In this document: positions 1 to 5,099 of the stretch, one piece after another
How positions within the stretch are numbered: position 1 is the stretch's first letter
How the letters are laid out: each line of letters starts with the position of its first letter
Origin: Zoogloeaceae bacterium
Lineage (GTDB): Bacteria; Pseudomonadota; Gammaproteobacteria; Burkholderiales; Rhodocyclaceae
Reading direction: 5' to 3'
Assembly (NCBI GenBank): GCA_015657735.1
Contig: SSSX01000229.1
Location: forward strand, 1 to 8,600
DNA: 8,600 bases
Program-made: the position numbers and the translations under genes
Notes under the pieces: model-generated
Databases searched by the model: none
The model's input: only the letters and a program-made list of their open reading frames with translations
What the model was told of the DNA's origin: nothing

Positions 1-295
1 GAAGGTGCTCGCCAAGACCGGCCTCAGCCTCGACCAGATGGACGTCATCGAGCTCAACGAAGCCTTCGCCGCCCAGGGCCTTGCGGTGCTGCGCGACCTG
101 GGCCTGGCCGACGACGAAGCGCGGGTCAATCCCAACGGCGGCGCCATCGCCATGGGCCACCCCCTCGGCATGAGCGGCGCCCGCCTGGTCACCACCGCGA
201 TGTACGAACTGCACCGCCGCGGCGGCCGCTACGCGCTGTGCACGATGTGCATCGGCGTGGGGCAGGGCATCGCGATGATCATCGAACGCGTCTGA
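1..295 (+). CDS. paaJ: 3-oxoadipyl-CoA / 3-oxo-5,6-dehydrosuberyl-CoA thiolase, C-terminal part (5' end outside window)
   Basis: This is the last 97 residues of a thiolase; the reading frame is already open at base 2 and the start lies off the window. Visible thiolase C-terminal motifs are ELNEAFAAQ, then NPNGGAIAMGHPLG with the catalytic His (codon 158-160), then CTMCIGVGQG, where the Cys at 248-250 is the proton-transfer cysteine. The CIGVGQG form and the ending IIERV are typical of the PcaF/PaaJ type, which cleaves 3-oxoadipyl-CoA to succinyl-CoA and acetyl-CoA and, in the paa pathway, also 3-oxo-5,6-dehydrosuberyl-CoA. The enzyme is cytoplasmic. The adjacent paaABCDE genes favour PaaJ over PcaF of the protocatechuate route, but the two cannot be told apart by sequence here. 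The next gene starts 35 bases downstream on the same strand, so they are probably cotranscribed. The family call is secure; the gene symbol is partly contextual. Confidence 0.85.
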   Translation, partial: KVLAKTGLSLDQMDVIELNEAFAAQGLAVLRDLGLADDEARVNPNGGAIAMGHPLGMSGARLVTTAMYELHRRGGRYALCTMCIGVGQGIAMIIERV

Positions 296-314
296 TTGAT
301 TCAACAAGCACAAC

Positions 315-323
315 AAGGAGGAG
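315..323 (+). promoter_or_regulatory. Strong ribosome binding site of the substrate-binding protein gene
   Basis: AAGGAGGAG lies 7 bases before the ATG at 331. It fixes the start there and rejects a longer reading that opens at 238 inside the thiolase gene. It is the strongest Shine-Dalgarno match I found in the window, which fits the high expression usual for periplasmic binding proteins. A short direct repeat, CAACAAG at 302-308 and 311-317, lies just upstream and overlaps its first bases. Confidence 0.85.
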
Positions 324-330
324 ACACCCT

Positions 331-1476
331 ATGAAAGTCACGCTGAAGACCTTCCTCGCCGGCGCCGTGCTGGCCGCGGGCAGCTTTGCCGCCATCGCCG
401 CCGAGCCGATCAAGATCGGCTCCATCCTGTCGGTCACCGGCCCCGCCGCTTTCCTCGGCGACCCGGAGCTGAAGACGCTGCAGCTCTACGTCGAAGACAT
501 CAACAAGAAGGGTGGCGTGCTCGGCCGTCAGCTGCAGCTCGTCCATTACGACGACGGCAGCGACGCCAACAAGGCCAACGGCTTTGCCAAGCGCCTGATC
601 GAAGACGACAAGGTCGACCTGATCGTCGGCGGCACCACCACCGGCTCCACCATGTCCACCGCGCCGCTGGTCGAAAAGGCCGGCGTGCCCTTCATCTCCC
701 TCGCCGGCGCGGTGGTGATCGTCGAGCCGGTCAAGAAGTTCGTCTTCAAGACCCCGCACACCGACCGCATGGCCGCCGAAAAAGTCTTCGAGGACATGAA
801 GAAGCGCGGCATCTCGAAGGTCGCGCTGCTGTCCGAAACCTCCGGCTTCGGCCAGTCCGGCAAGAAGGAAACCGAAGGCGTGGCCGCCAAGTACGGCGTG
901 TCGCTGGTGGCCAACGAAACCTACGGCCCGAAAGACACCGACATGAGCCCGCAGCTCACCAAGATCAAGAACGCCGCCGGCGTGCAGGCCGTCTTCGTGT
1001 TCGGTCTGGGTCAGGGCCCGGCGATCGTCACCAAGAACTACAAGCAGCTCGGCATCACGCTGCCGCTCTACCAGTCGCACGGGGTCGCTTCCGACGAGTT
1101 CCTGAAGCTCGCCGGCCCGGCGGCCGAAGGCGTCCGCCTGCCGTCCCCGGCCCAGCTGATCCCCGAGAAGCTGCCCGCCGGCGACACCCAGAAGCCGGTC
1201 GTGACCGCCTACGACAAGGCCTACAAGGAGCGCTACAAGCAGGATGTGTCCACCTTCGGCGGCTATGCCTACGACGGCCTGATGATCGCCGTCGATGCGA
1301 TCAAGCGTGCCGGCGGCACCGACAAGGCCAAGGTCCGCGACGCCATCGAAGCCACCAAGGGCTTCGTCGGCACCAGCGGCACCTTCAACATGTCGCCGAC
1401 CGACCACATGGGCCTCGACCTCACCGCCTTCCGCATGCTGGAAGTGAAGGGCGGCGACTGGACGATCGTCAAGTAA
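331..1476 (+). CDS. ABC transporter periplasmic substrate-binding protein, Liv/Peripla_BP_6 type
   Basis: A 381-residue exported binding protein. Residues 1-24 form a Sec signal peptide: basic MKVTLK, hydrophobic LAGAVLAAGSF, then AIAA before Glu25, with cleavage likely after Ala24. The mature protein opens with EPIKIGSILSVTGP, the usual first strand of Leu/Ile/Val-type binding proteins, and continues through VGGTTTGSTMSTAPLVEKAGVPFISLAG (about 98-125) and a late FGGYAYDGLMIAVDAI helix (about 310-325). Length is normal for the family. It is lysine-rich and has no cysteine, so the disulfide of classical LivJ/LivK is absent. No permease or ATPase gene is visible, so those partners must lie elsewhere, perhaps upstream. 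Its place between a paa thiolase and paaABCDE suggests uptake of phenylacetate or a related aromatic acid, although branched-chain amino acids or other organic acids cannot be excluded. The start at 331 is supported by the strong ribosome binding site and the signal peptide. Family and localisation are secure; the ligand is inference. Confidence 0.9.
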   Translation: MKVTLKTFLAGAVLAAGSFAAIAAEPIKIGSILSVTGPAAFLGDPELKTLQLYVEDINKKGGVLGRQLQLVHYDDGSDANKANGFAKRLIEDDKVDLIVGGTTTGSTMSTAPLVEKAGVPFISLAGAVVIVEPVKKFVFKTPHTDRMAAEKVFEDMKKRGISKVALLSETSGFGQSGKKETEGVAAKYGVSLVANETYGPKDTDMSPQLTKIKNAAGVQAVFVFGLGQGPAIVTKNYKQLGITLPLYQSHGVASDEFLKLAGPAAEGVRLPSPAQLIPEKLPAGDTQKPVVTAYDKAYKERYKQDVSTFGGYAYDGLMIAVDAIKRAGGTDKAKVRDAIEATKGFVGTSGTFNMSPTDHMGLDLTAFRMLEVKGGDWTIVK

Positions 1477-1482
1477 GGCCGA

Positions 1483-1513
1483 GGGTGAAGGGGCGCAGCC
1501 CGCCCCTCCACCC
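1483..1513 (+). repeat. Intercistronic stem-loop after the binding-protein gene
   Basis: GGGTGAAGGGGCG (1483-1495) pairs with CGCCCCTCCACCC (1501-1513). This gives a 13-position stem with one A-C mismatch (1488/1508) and a 5-base loop. It begins 6 bases after the TAA stop. No T tract follows, so it is not a standard intrinsic terminator. Such hairpins after binding-protein genes often protect the upstream mRNA from 3' exonucleases or partly stop transcription, which would leave more binding protein than downstream enzyme. The structure is read directly from sequence; its role is inference. Confidence 0.6.
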
Positions 1514-1551
1514 CTGAGCCTTCGCTCTCAACCGATTGGCAGACCACCAGA

Positions 1552-2340
1552 ATGGCAACCTACCCAACCCTGGAAATCGAGCGCAGCGGCCGCGTCGCGA
1601 CGATCTGGATGAACCGTCCGGAAGTCTTCAACGCCTTCGACGAGCAGCTCATCGGCGACCTCGGCGCAGCCTGCGCCGAACTGGACGCCGATGCCGGCGT
1701 GCGCGTCGTCGTGCTGGGCGGTCGCGGGCGGCACTTTTCGGCCGGCGCCGACCTCAACTGGATGCGCCGCGCTTCGGCCTACACCGAAGCCGAGAACCTC
1801 GCCGATGCGCGCCGTTTCGCCGGCATGCTGCGTGCGCTGTCCGACATGTCCAAGCCGACCATCGCCCGCGTGCAGGGCGCCGCGCTCGGCGGCGGCACCG
1901 GGCTGGCGGCGGCCTGCGACATGGCGGTGGCGTCCGCCGACGCGAGCTTTTCGACCTCCGAGGTCAAGTTCGGCATCATCCCGGCGGTGATCAGCCCCTA
2001 CGTCCTGCGTGCGGTCGGGCCGCGTCATGCGCTGCGCTACTTCCAGAGCGCCGAGCGCATTTCCGCCGACCGGGCGCTGGCCATCGGGCTGGTGGGCGAG
2101 GTGGTGCCGCTCGACGGCCTCGATGCCGCCGTGACGGCGCTGGCCGACACGCTGATCGGCTGCGCACCGCAGGCCCAGAAAGCTGCCAAGGATCTGATCG
2201 CGGCGGTCGCTGGCCGCCCGATCGACGATGCGGTGAGCGAGGAAACCGCCCAGCGCATCGCCCGCCGGCGCGCCACCGACGAAGCGAAGGACGGCATCGC
2301 CGCCTTCCTCGAAAAGCGTACGCCGGCCTGGCTTCTCTGA
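1552..2340 (+). CDS. Enoyl-CoA hydratase/isomerase (crotonase) family protein, methylglutaconyl-CoA hydratase-like
   Basis: A complete 262-residue crotonase. The oxyanion-hole and CoA-binding segment is HFSAGADLNWMRR (61-73), and the second glycine-rich segment is GAALGGGTGLAAACD (109-123). Glu137 in STSEVKFGIIPA matches the second catalytic glutamate (Glu164 of rat mitochondrial hydratase). The first one (Glu144, in GGGCE) is replaced by Gly117. ADLNWMRR, the ISPYVLRAVG run and RYFQSAERIS resemble LiuC-type methylglutaconyl-CoA hydratases more than PaaF or PaaG, so I give no symbol. In this cluster it may hydrate or isomerise a CoA intermediate of ring-cleaved phenylacetate, or serve leucine/isoprenoid breakdown. 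It follows the binding-protein gene by 75 bases and precedes paaA by 38. There is no good Shine-Dalgarno before the ATG, but the N-terminus aligns naturally with the family start. The superfamily call is firm and the substrate is unknown. Confidence 0.85.
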   Translation: MATYPTLEIERSGRVATIWMNRPEVFNAFDEQLIGDLGAACAELDADAGVRVVVLGGRGRHFSAGADLNWMRRASAYTEAENLADARRFAGMLRALSDMSKPTIARVQGAALGGGTGLAAACDMAVASADASFSTSEVKFGIIPAVISPYVLRAVGPRHALRYFQSAERISADRALAIGLVGEVVPLDGLDAAVTALADTLIGCAPQAQKAAKDLIAAVAGRPIDDAVSEETAQRIARRRATDEAKDGIAAFLEKRTPAWLL

Positions 2341-2357
2341 CCGTCGCGAAGACGGTC
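2339..2357 (+). repeat. Short perfect inverted repeat / hairpin upstream of paaA
   Basis: GACCGTC (2339-2345) and GACGGTC (2351-2357) form a perfect 7-bp stem around a GCGAA loop. The left arm overlaps the TGA stop of the crotonase gene, and the right arm ends 21 bases before the paaA ATG. With no T run after it, it is not a normal terminator. It could be an mRNA processing or stability element in the leader of paaA, or an operator half-site pair for a dimeric regulator. Chance occurrence is also plausible at this GC content. Confidence 0.4.
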
Positions 2358-2378
2358 CAACCCACAGGAGAAAGCAAT

Positions 2379-3389
2379 ATGTATACACAATCCTTCAACG
2401 TGCCGGACAAGGGGCAGAAGACGGCGGCGGTGACCCCGTCGCTCGAAGACCCCGAACTGATGGCCCGCTTCGATGCCCGCATCGACGCCGACGGCCGCAT
2501 CGAGCCCCAGGACTGGATGCCCGAAGCCTACCGTAAAACGCTGGTGCGCCAGATCAGCCAGCACGCCCACAGCGAGATCGTCGGCATGCTGCCCGAGGGC
2601 AACTGGATTTCCCGCGCCCCCAGCCTCAAGCGCAAGGCGATCCTGATCGCCAAGGTGCAGGACGAGGGCGGCCACGGCCTCTACCTCTACTCGGCCGCCG
2701 AAACCCTCGGCACCAGCCGCGACCAGATGCTCGACGGCCTGCACAGCGGCCGCGCCAAGTACAGCTCGATCTTCAACTACCCGACCCTCACCTGGGCCGA
2801 CGTCGGCGTGATCGGCTGGCTGGTGGATGGCGCCGCGATCATGAACCAGATTCCGCTGTGCCGCTGCTCCTACGGCCCCTACGCCCGCGCGATGGTGCGC
2901 GTGTGCAAGGAAGAATCCTTCCACCAGCGCCAGGGCTATGAAGCGCTGCTGGTGATGATGAAGGGCACCGACGAGCAGAAGGCGATGGTCCAGGACGCGG
3001 TGAACCGCTGGTGGTGGAAGTGTCTCGCCATGTTCGGGCCGCCGGATGCCGACAGTCCCAACAGTGCCCAGGGCATGCGCTGGGGCATCAAGCGCATCAG
3101 CAACGACGACCTGCGCCAGAAGTTCGTCGACGCCACCGTGCCGCAGGCCAAGGTTCTCGGCGTGACCCTGCCGGACCCCGACCTCAAGTGGAACGAGGCG
3201 CGCCAGCACCACGATTACGGCCAGATCGACTGGCAGGAGTTCTGGGACACCGTCGACGGCAACGGCCCGTGCAACAAGGAACGCCTGTCCACCCGGGTCA
3301 AGGCCCACAACGACGGCCAGTGGGTCCGCGACGCGGCCCAGGCCTACGCCCGCAAACAGAAAGAACGCGCGATCAAGGAGGCAGCATGA
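2379..3389 (+). CDS. paaA: Ring 1,2-phenylacetyl-CoA epoxidase, catalytic subunit PaaA
   Basis: A 336-residue di-iron oxygenase subunit that, with O2 and electrons from PaaE, converts phenylacetyl-CoA to its 1,2-epoxide in the cytoplasm. The ferritin-like four-helix ligand set is visible: Glu66 in HSEIVGMLPEGNW, the first ExxH pair Glu96/His99 in KVQDEGGHGLYLY, Asp150 in WLVDGAAI as a likely third-helix ligand, and the second ExxH pair Glu179/His182 in CKEESFHQRQGYE. These runs are near-invariant in PaaA. It is somewhat longer than the roughly 309-residue Escherichia coli protein, with the extra length at the termini. The ATG at 2379 has a good ribosome binding site, AGGAGA at 2366-2371, spaced 7 bases. 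A longer in-frame reading reaches back into the crotonase gene but has no family support. The stop overlaps the paaB start by ATGA (3386-3389), so the two are probably translationally coupled. Identification is secure. Confidence 0.97.
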   Translation: MYTQSFNVPDKGQKTAAVTPSLEDPELMARFDARIDADGRIEPQDWMPEAYRKTLVRQISQHAHSEIVGMLPEGNWISRAPSLKRKAILIAKVQDEGGHGLYLYSAAETLGTSRDQMLDGLHSGRAKYSSIFNYPTLTWADVGVIGWLVDGAAIMNQIPLCRCSYGPYARAMVRVCKEESFHQRQGYEALLVMMKGTDEQKAMVQDAVNRWWWKCLAMFGPPDADSPNSAQGMRWGIKRISNDDLRQKFVDATVPQAKVLGVTLPDPDLKWNEARQHHDYGQIDWQEFWDTVDGNGPCNKERLSTRVKAHNDGQWVRDAAQAYARKQKERAIKEAA

Positions 3390-3682
3390 ACACCCCGGCA
3401 CTCAAGGAATGGCCCCTGTGGGAAGTTTTCGTCCGCAGCAAGCAGGGTCTCGAACACAAGCATTGCGGCAGCCTGCACGCCGCCGACGCGAGCCAGGCGC
3501 TGCACATGGCGCGTGATGTTTACACCCGCCGCCAGGAAGGCGTGAGCATCTGGGTCGTGCCGTCCACCGCGATCACCGCCAGCAACCCCGACGAGAAGGG
3601 CGAACTGTTCGACCCGGCTGCCGACAAGATCTACCGCCACCCGACCTTCTACGAAATTCCCGACGAAGTGGGGCACATGTGA
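3386..3682 (+). CDS. paaB: Ring 1,2-phenylacetyl-CoA epoxidase, small subunit PaaB
   Basis: A 98-residue protein matching the PaaB family: an EWPLWEVFVRSKQGLEHKHCGSLHA start (residues 8-32), a middle ALHMARDVYTRRQEGVSIWVV segment, and a C-terminal KIYRHPTFYEIPDEVGHM run. All three are hallmark PaaB patterns and the length is normal (E. coli about 95). PaaB has no catalytic site; it is a structural bridge within the PaaABC complex and is needed for activity. The start overlaps the paaA stop, with the Shine-Dalgarno AAGGAGG at 3375-3381 inside the paaA coding end, which points to coupled translation. Its own stop TGA (3680-3682) shares its last base with the paaC ATG. Confidence 0.96.
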   Translation: MNTPALKEWPLWEVFVRSKQGLEHKHCGSLHAADASQALHMARDVYTRRQEGVSIWVVPSTAITASNPDEKGELFDPAADKIYRHPTFYEIPDEVGHM

Positions 3683-4464
3683 TGAGCACCGCCATCGACT
3701 ACCTGCTGCATCTGGCCGACAACGCCGTCGTCCTTGGCCAGCGCGATGCCGAGTGGTGCGGTCACGGTCCGATCCTCGAGGAAGACCTGGCGCTGGCCAA
3801 CGTCAGCCTCGACCTCATCGGTCAGGCCCGGCTGCTCTACCAGCGTGCCGCCACGCTGATGGGCGGCGACGCCACCGAGGACAAGCTGGCCTACTTCCGC
3901 GACGCGGCCGACTTCCGCAACTACACGCTGCTCGAACTGCCGCACCACGGCCCGCTGGTCGGCTACGCGGCGTCGGACCGCGATTACGCCACCACCATCG
4001 TCCGCAACTTCCTCTACTCGGCGCTGATGGTGCACCTGTGGGATGCGCTCACCCGTTCGTCCGACAGCGAGCTGGCGGCGATTGCCGCCAAGTCGGTGAA
4101 GGAAGCCACCTACCACCTGCACCACAGCCGCGACTGGCTGGTGCGCTTCGGCGACGGCACCGACGAATCCCACGCCCGGGCCCAGGCCGCGGTCGATCAC
4201 CTGATGCCCTACACCGAGGAGTTCTGGGCCAGCAGCCCGGCCGAGACGGCCGCCGCCGAGGCCGGCGTCGGTGTCGACGTGCGCACCCTTCGCGCCGGCT
4301 GGGACGCGCTGGTGAACGACGCCTTCGCCGAAGCCACGCTGACCCGGCCGGCCTGCCGCGGCTACGTCACCCAGGGCAAACTGGGCCTGCATTCCGAGCA
4401 CCTGAGCTTCCTGCTCGGCGAGATGCAGAGCCTTGCCCGCGCCCACCCGAATGGTTGCTGGTGA
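3682..4464 (+). CDS. paaC: Ring 1,2-phenylacetyl-CoA epoxidase, structural subunit PaaC
   Basis: A 260-residue ferritin-like protein that pairs with PaaA as the non-catalytic partner. Family runs include DNAVVLGQRDAEWCGHGPILEEDLALANV near the N-terminus, LDLIGQARLLYQ (43-54), RNFLYSALMVHLWDAL (108-122), KEATYHLHHSRDW (140-152) and a C-terminal HSEHLSFLLGEMQSLARAHPNG. The ExxH iron-binding pairs of PaaA are not kept: the matching positions read DLIGQ and EATYH, as expected for the metal-free subunit. I chose ATG 3682 over the immediately preceding in-frame GTG at 3679, because it gives the usual MSTAIDYLL start and the common TGATG overlap with paaB. The Shine-Dalgarno is weak (GTGGGG, 3668-3673), so it probably depends on ribosomes finishing paaB. 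E. coli PaaC is slightly shorter (about 248). Confidence 0.96.
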   Translation: MSTAIDYLLHLADNAVVLGQRDAEWCGHGPILEEDLALANVSLDLIGQARLLYQRAATLMGGDATEDKLAYFRDAADFRNYTLLELPHHGPLVGYAASDRDYATTIVRNFLYSALMVHLWDALTRSSDSELAAIAAKSVKEATYHLHHSRDWLVRFGDGTDESHARAQAAVDHLMPYTEEFWASSPAETAAAEAGVGVDVRTLRAGWDALVNDAFAEATLTRPACRGYVTQGKLGLHSEHLSFLLGEMQSLARAHPNGCW

Positions 4465-4468
4465 GCGC

Positions 4469-4981
4469 ATGAGCGACGCCCAGGCCTCCGTGCGCGAGCG
4501 CATCCTCGCCGCCCTCGACGCGCTGACCGACCCGGAGATTCCGGTGGTCACCCTGCGCGAGCTGGGCATCCTGCGCGACGTGCGCACGACGCCCGACGGC
4601 CTCGAGGTGGTCATCACGCCGACCTACTCGGGCTGCCCCGCGATGGGGCAGATCGAGGACGACGTGAAGGCCACCCTGGCCGCACTCGGCATCGAGGCGC
4701 GTGTCGTCACGCAGCTGTCGCCGGCCTGGACCACCGACTGGATGAGCGACGCCGCCAAGGAAAAGCTCCGCGCCTACGGTATCGCGCCGCCGCATGTCAG
4801 GCCCGCGCCGGAAGTCGGCATCGTGCGCTTCATGAAGCGTCCGGCGACCGCCGCGGTGGCCTGTCCCAAGTGCGGCTCGACCCACACCGTCGTGTCGTCC
4901 CAGTTCGGTTCCACCGCCTGCAAGGCGCTCTACAAGTGCCTGGACTGCCAGGAGCCATTCGATTATTTCAAGCCTTACTGA
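4469..4981 (+). CDS. paaD: Phenylacetyl-CoA epoxidase maturation protein PaaD (MIP18/DUF59 type)
   Basis: A 170-residue protein in two parts. Residues 1-100 carry the MIP18/DUF59 domain of Fe-S carriers, with DPEIPVVTLRELGILRDV (21-38) and TYSGCPAMGQIEDDV (52-66), where Cys56 is the conserved cysteine. The C-terminal zinc-ribbon-like part has Cys132, Cys135, Cys151, Cys157 and Cys160, in CPKCGS and CLDCQEPFDYFKP. PaaD is needed for in vivo epoxidase activity and is thought to help assemble an iron centre, probably the PaaE cluster or the PaaA di-iron site. Length matches the E. coli homologue (about 165). ATG 4469 begins 4 bases after the paaC stop, with a moderate GGTGAG site before it. In-frame alternatives at 4451 (ATG) and 4433 (TTG) lie inside paaC and would add 6 or 12 residues; I consider 4469 more natural. 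Confidence 0.95.
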   Translation: MSDAQASVRERILAALDALTDPEIPVVTLRELGILRDVRTTPDGLEVVITPTYSGCPAMGQIEDDVKATLAALGIEARVVTQLSPAWTTDWMSDAAKEKLRAYGIAPPHVRPAPEVGIVRFMKRPATAAVACPKCGSTHTVVSSQFGSTACKALYKCLDCQEPFDYFKPY

Positions 4982-4986
4982 CGTCC

Positions 4987-5076
4987 ATGAACGAATCCAC
5001 CGTGCGTCCCGCGCCGGCACCGCGCCGCTGCCCCGGGCTTGCCCGCCGCGATTTTTTCATCGGCCCGATCCGGTAG
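4987..5076 (+). CDS. Possible 29-residue small ORF between paaD and paaE (doubtful)
   Basis: An ATG 5 bases after the paaD stop opens a 29-codon frame ending TAG at 5074-5076. The peptide begins MNESTVRPAPAPRRCPGL and ends RRDFFIGPIR; it is Arg/Pro-rich with no membrane segment or recognised family. I see no convincing ribosome binding site, though it could be read by ribosomes leaving paaD. It fills most of an otherwise unusual gap before paaE. It may be a chance frame, a leader-type peptide, or a device that carries ribosomes across the gap. I do not recognise it. Confidence 0.2.
   Translation: MNESTVRPAPAPRRCPGLARRDFFIGPIR
5034..5057 (+). terminator. Small hairpin plus T6 tract in the paaD-paaE gap (possible attenuator)
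   Basis: CGGGC (5034-5038) and GCCCG (5041-5045) pair, equivalent to a 4-bp stem closed by a CTTG tetraloop. Six bases later comes a run of six T (5052-5057), the only T6 I noticed in this GC-rich sequence. The stem is short and the spacer too long for a strong intrinsic terminator, so at most this is a weak pause or attenuation signal between paaD and paaE. It may be chance. Confidence 0.25.
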
Positions 5077-5099
5077 GGTCTTTGGGAGCTTAGAACATC

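Noticed and set aside
238..330. 31-residue N-terminal extension of the binding protein
   Set aside because: It lies inside the thiolase 3' end in another frame, is Arg/His-rich, and would put a signal peptide in the middle of the protein. ATG 331 has a strong ribosome binding site.
301..1407. Long 368-codon open frame on the - strand opposite the binding-protein gene
   Set aside because: Low-complexity Gly/Ala/Asp/Val/Leu composition typical of antisense frames in GC-rich genes, no domain, no ribosome binding site, and it lies fully opposite a convincing signal-peptide-bearing gene.
2037..3401. 454-codon - strand open frame opposite the crotonase end and paaA
   Set aside because: Shadow of paaA codon bias (high-GC third positions); no recognisable motif, and it crosses two real genes and their intergenic leader.
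5051..5099. Possible sigma70 promoter before paaE (T-rich -35-like region, TAGGGT or TAGAAC as -10)
   Set aside because: Neither hexamer pair has both good matches and 16-18 base spacing; not enough support to annotate.
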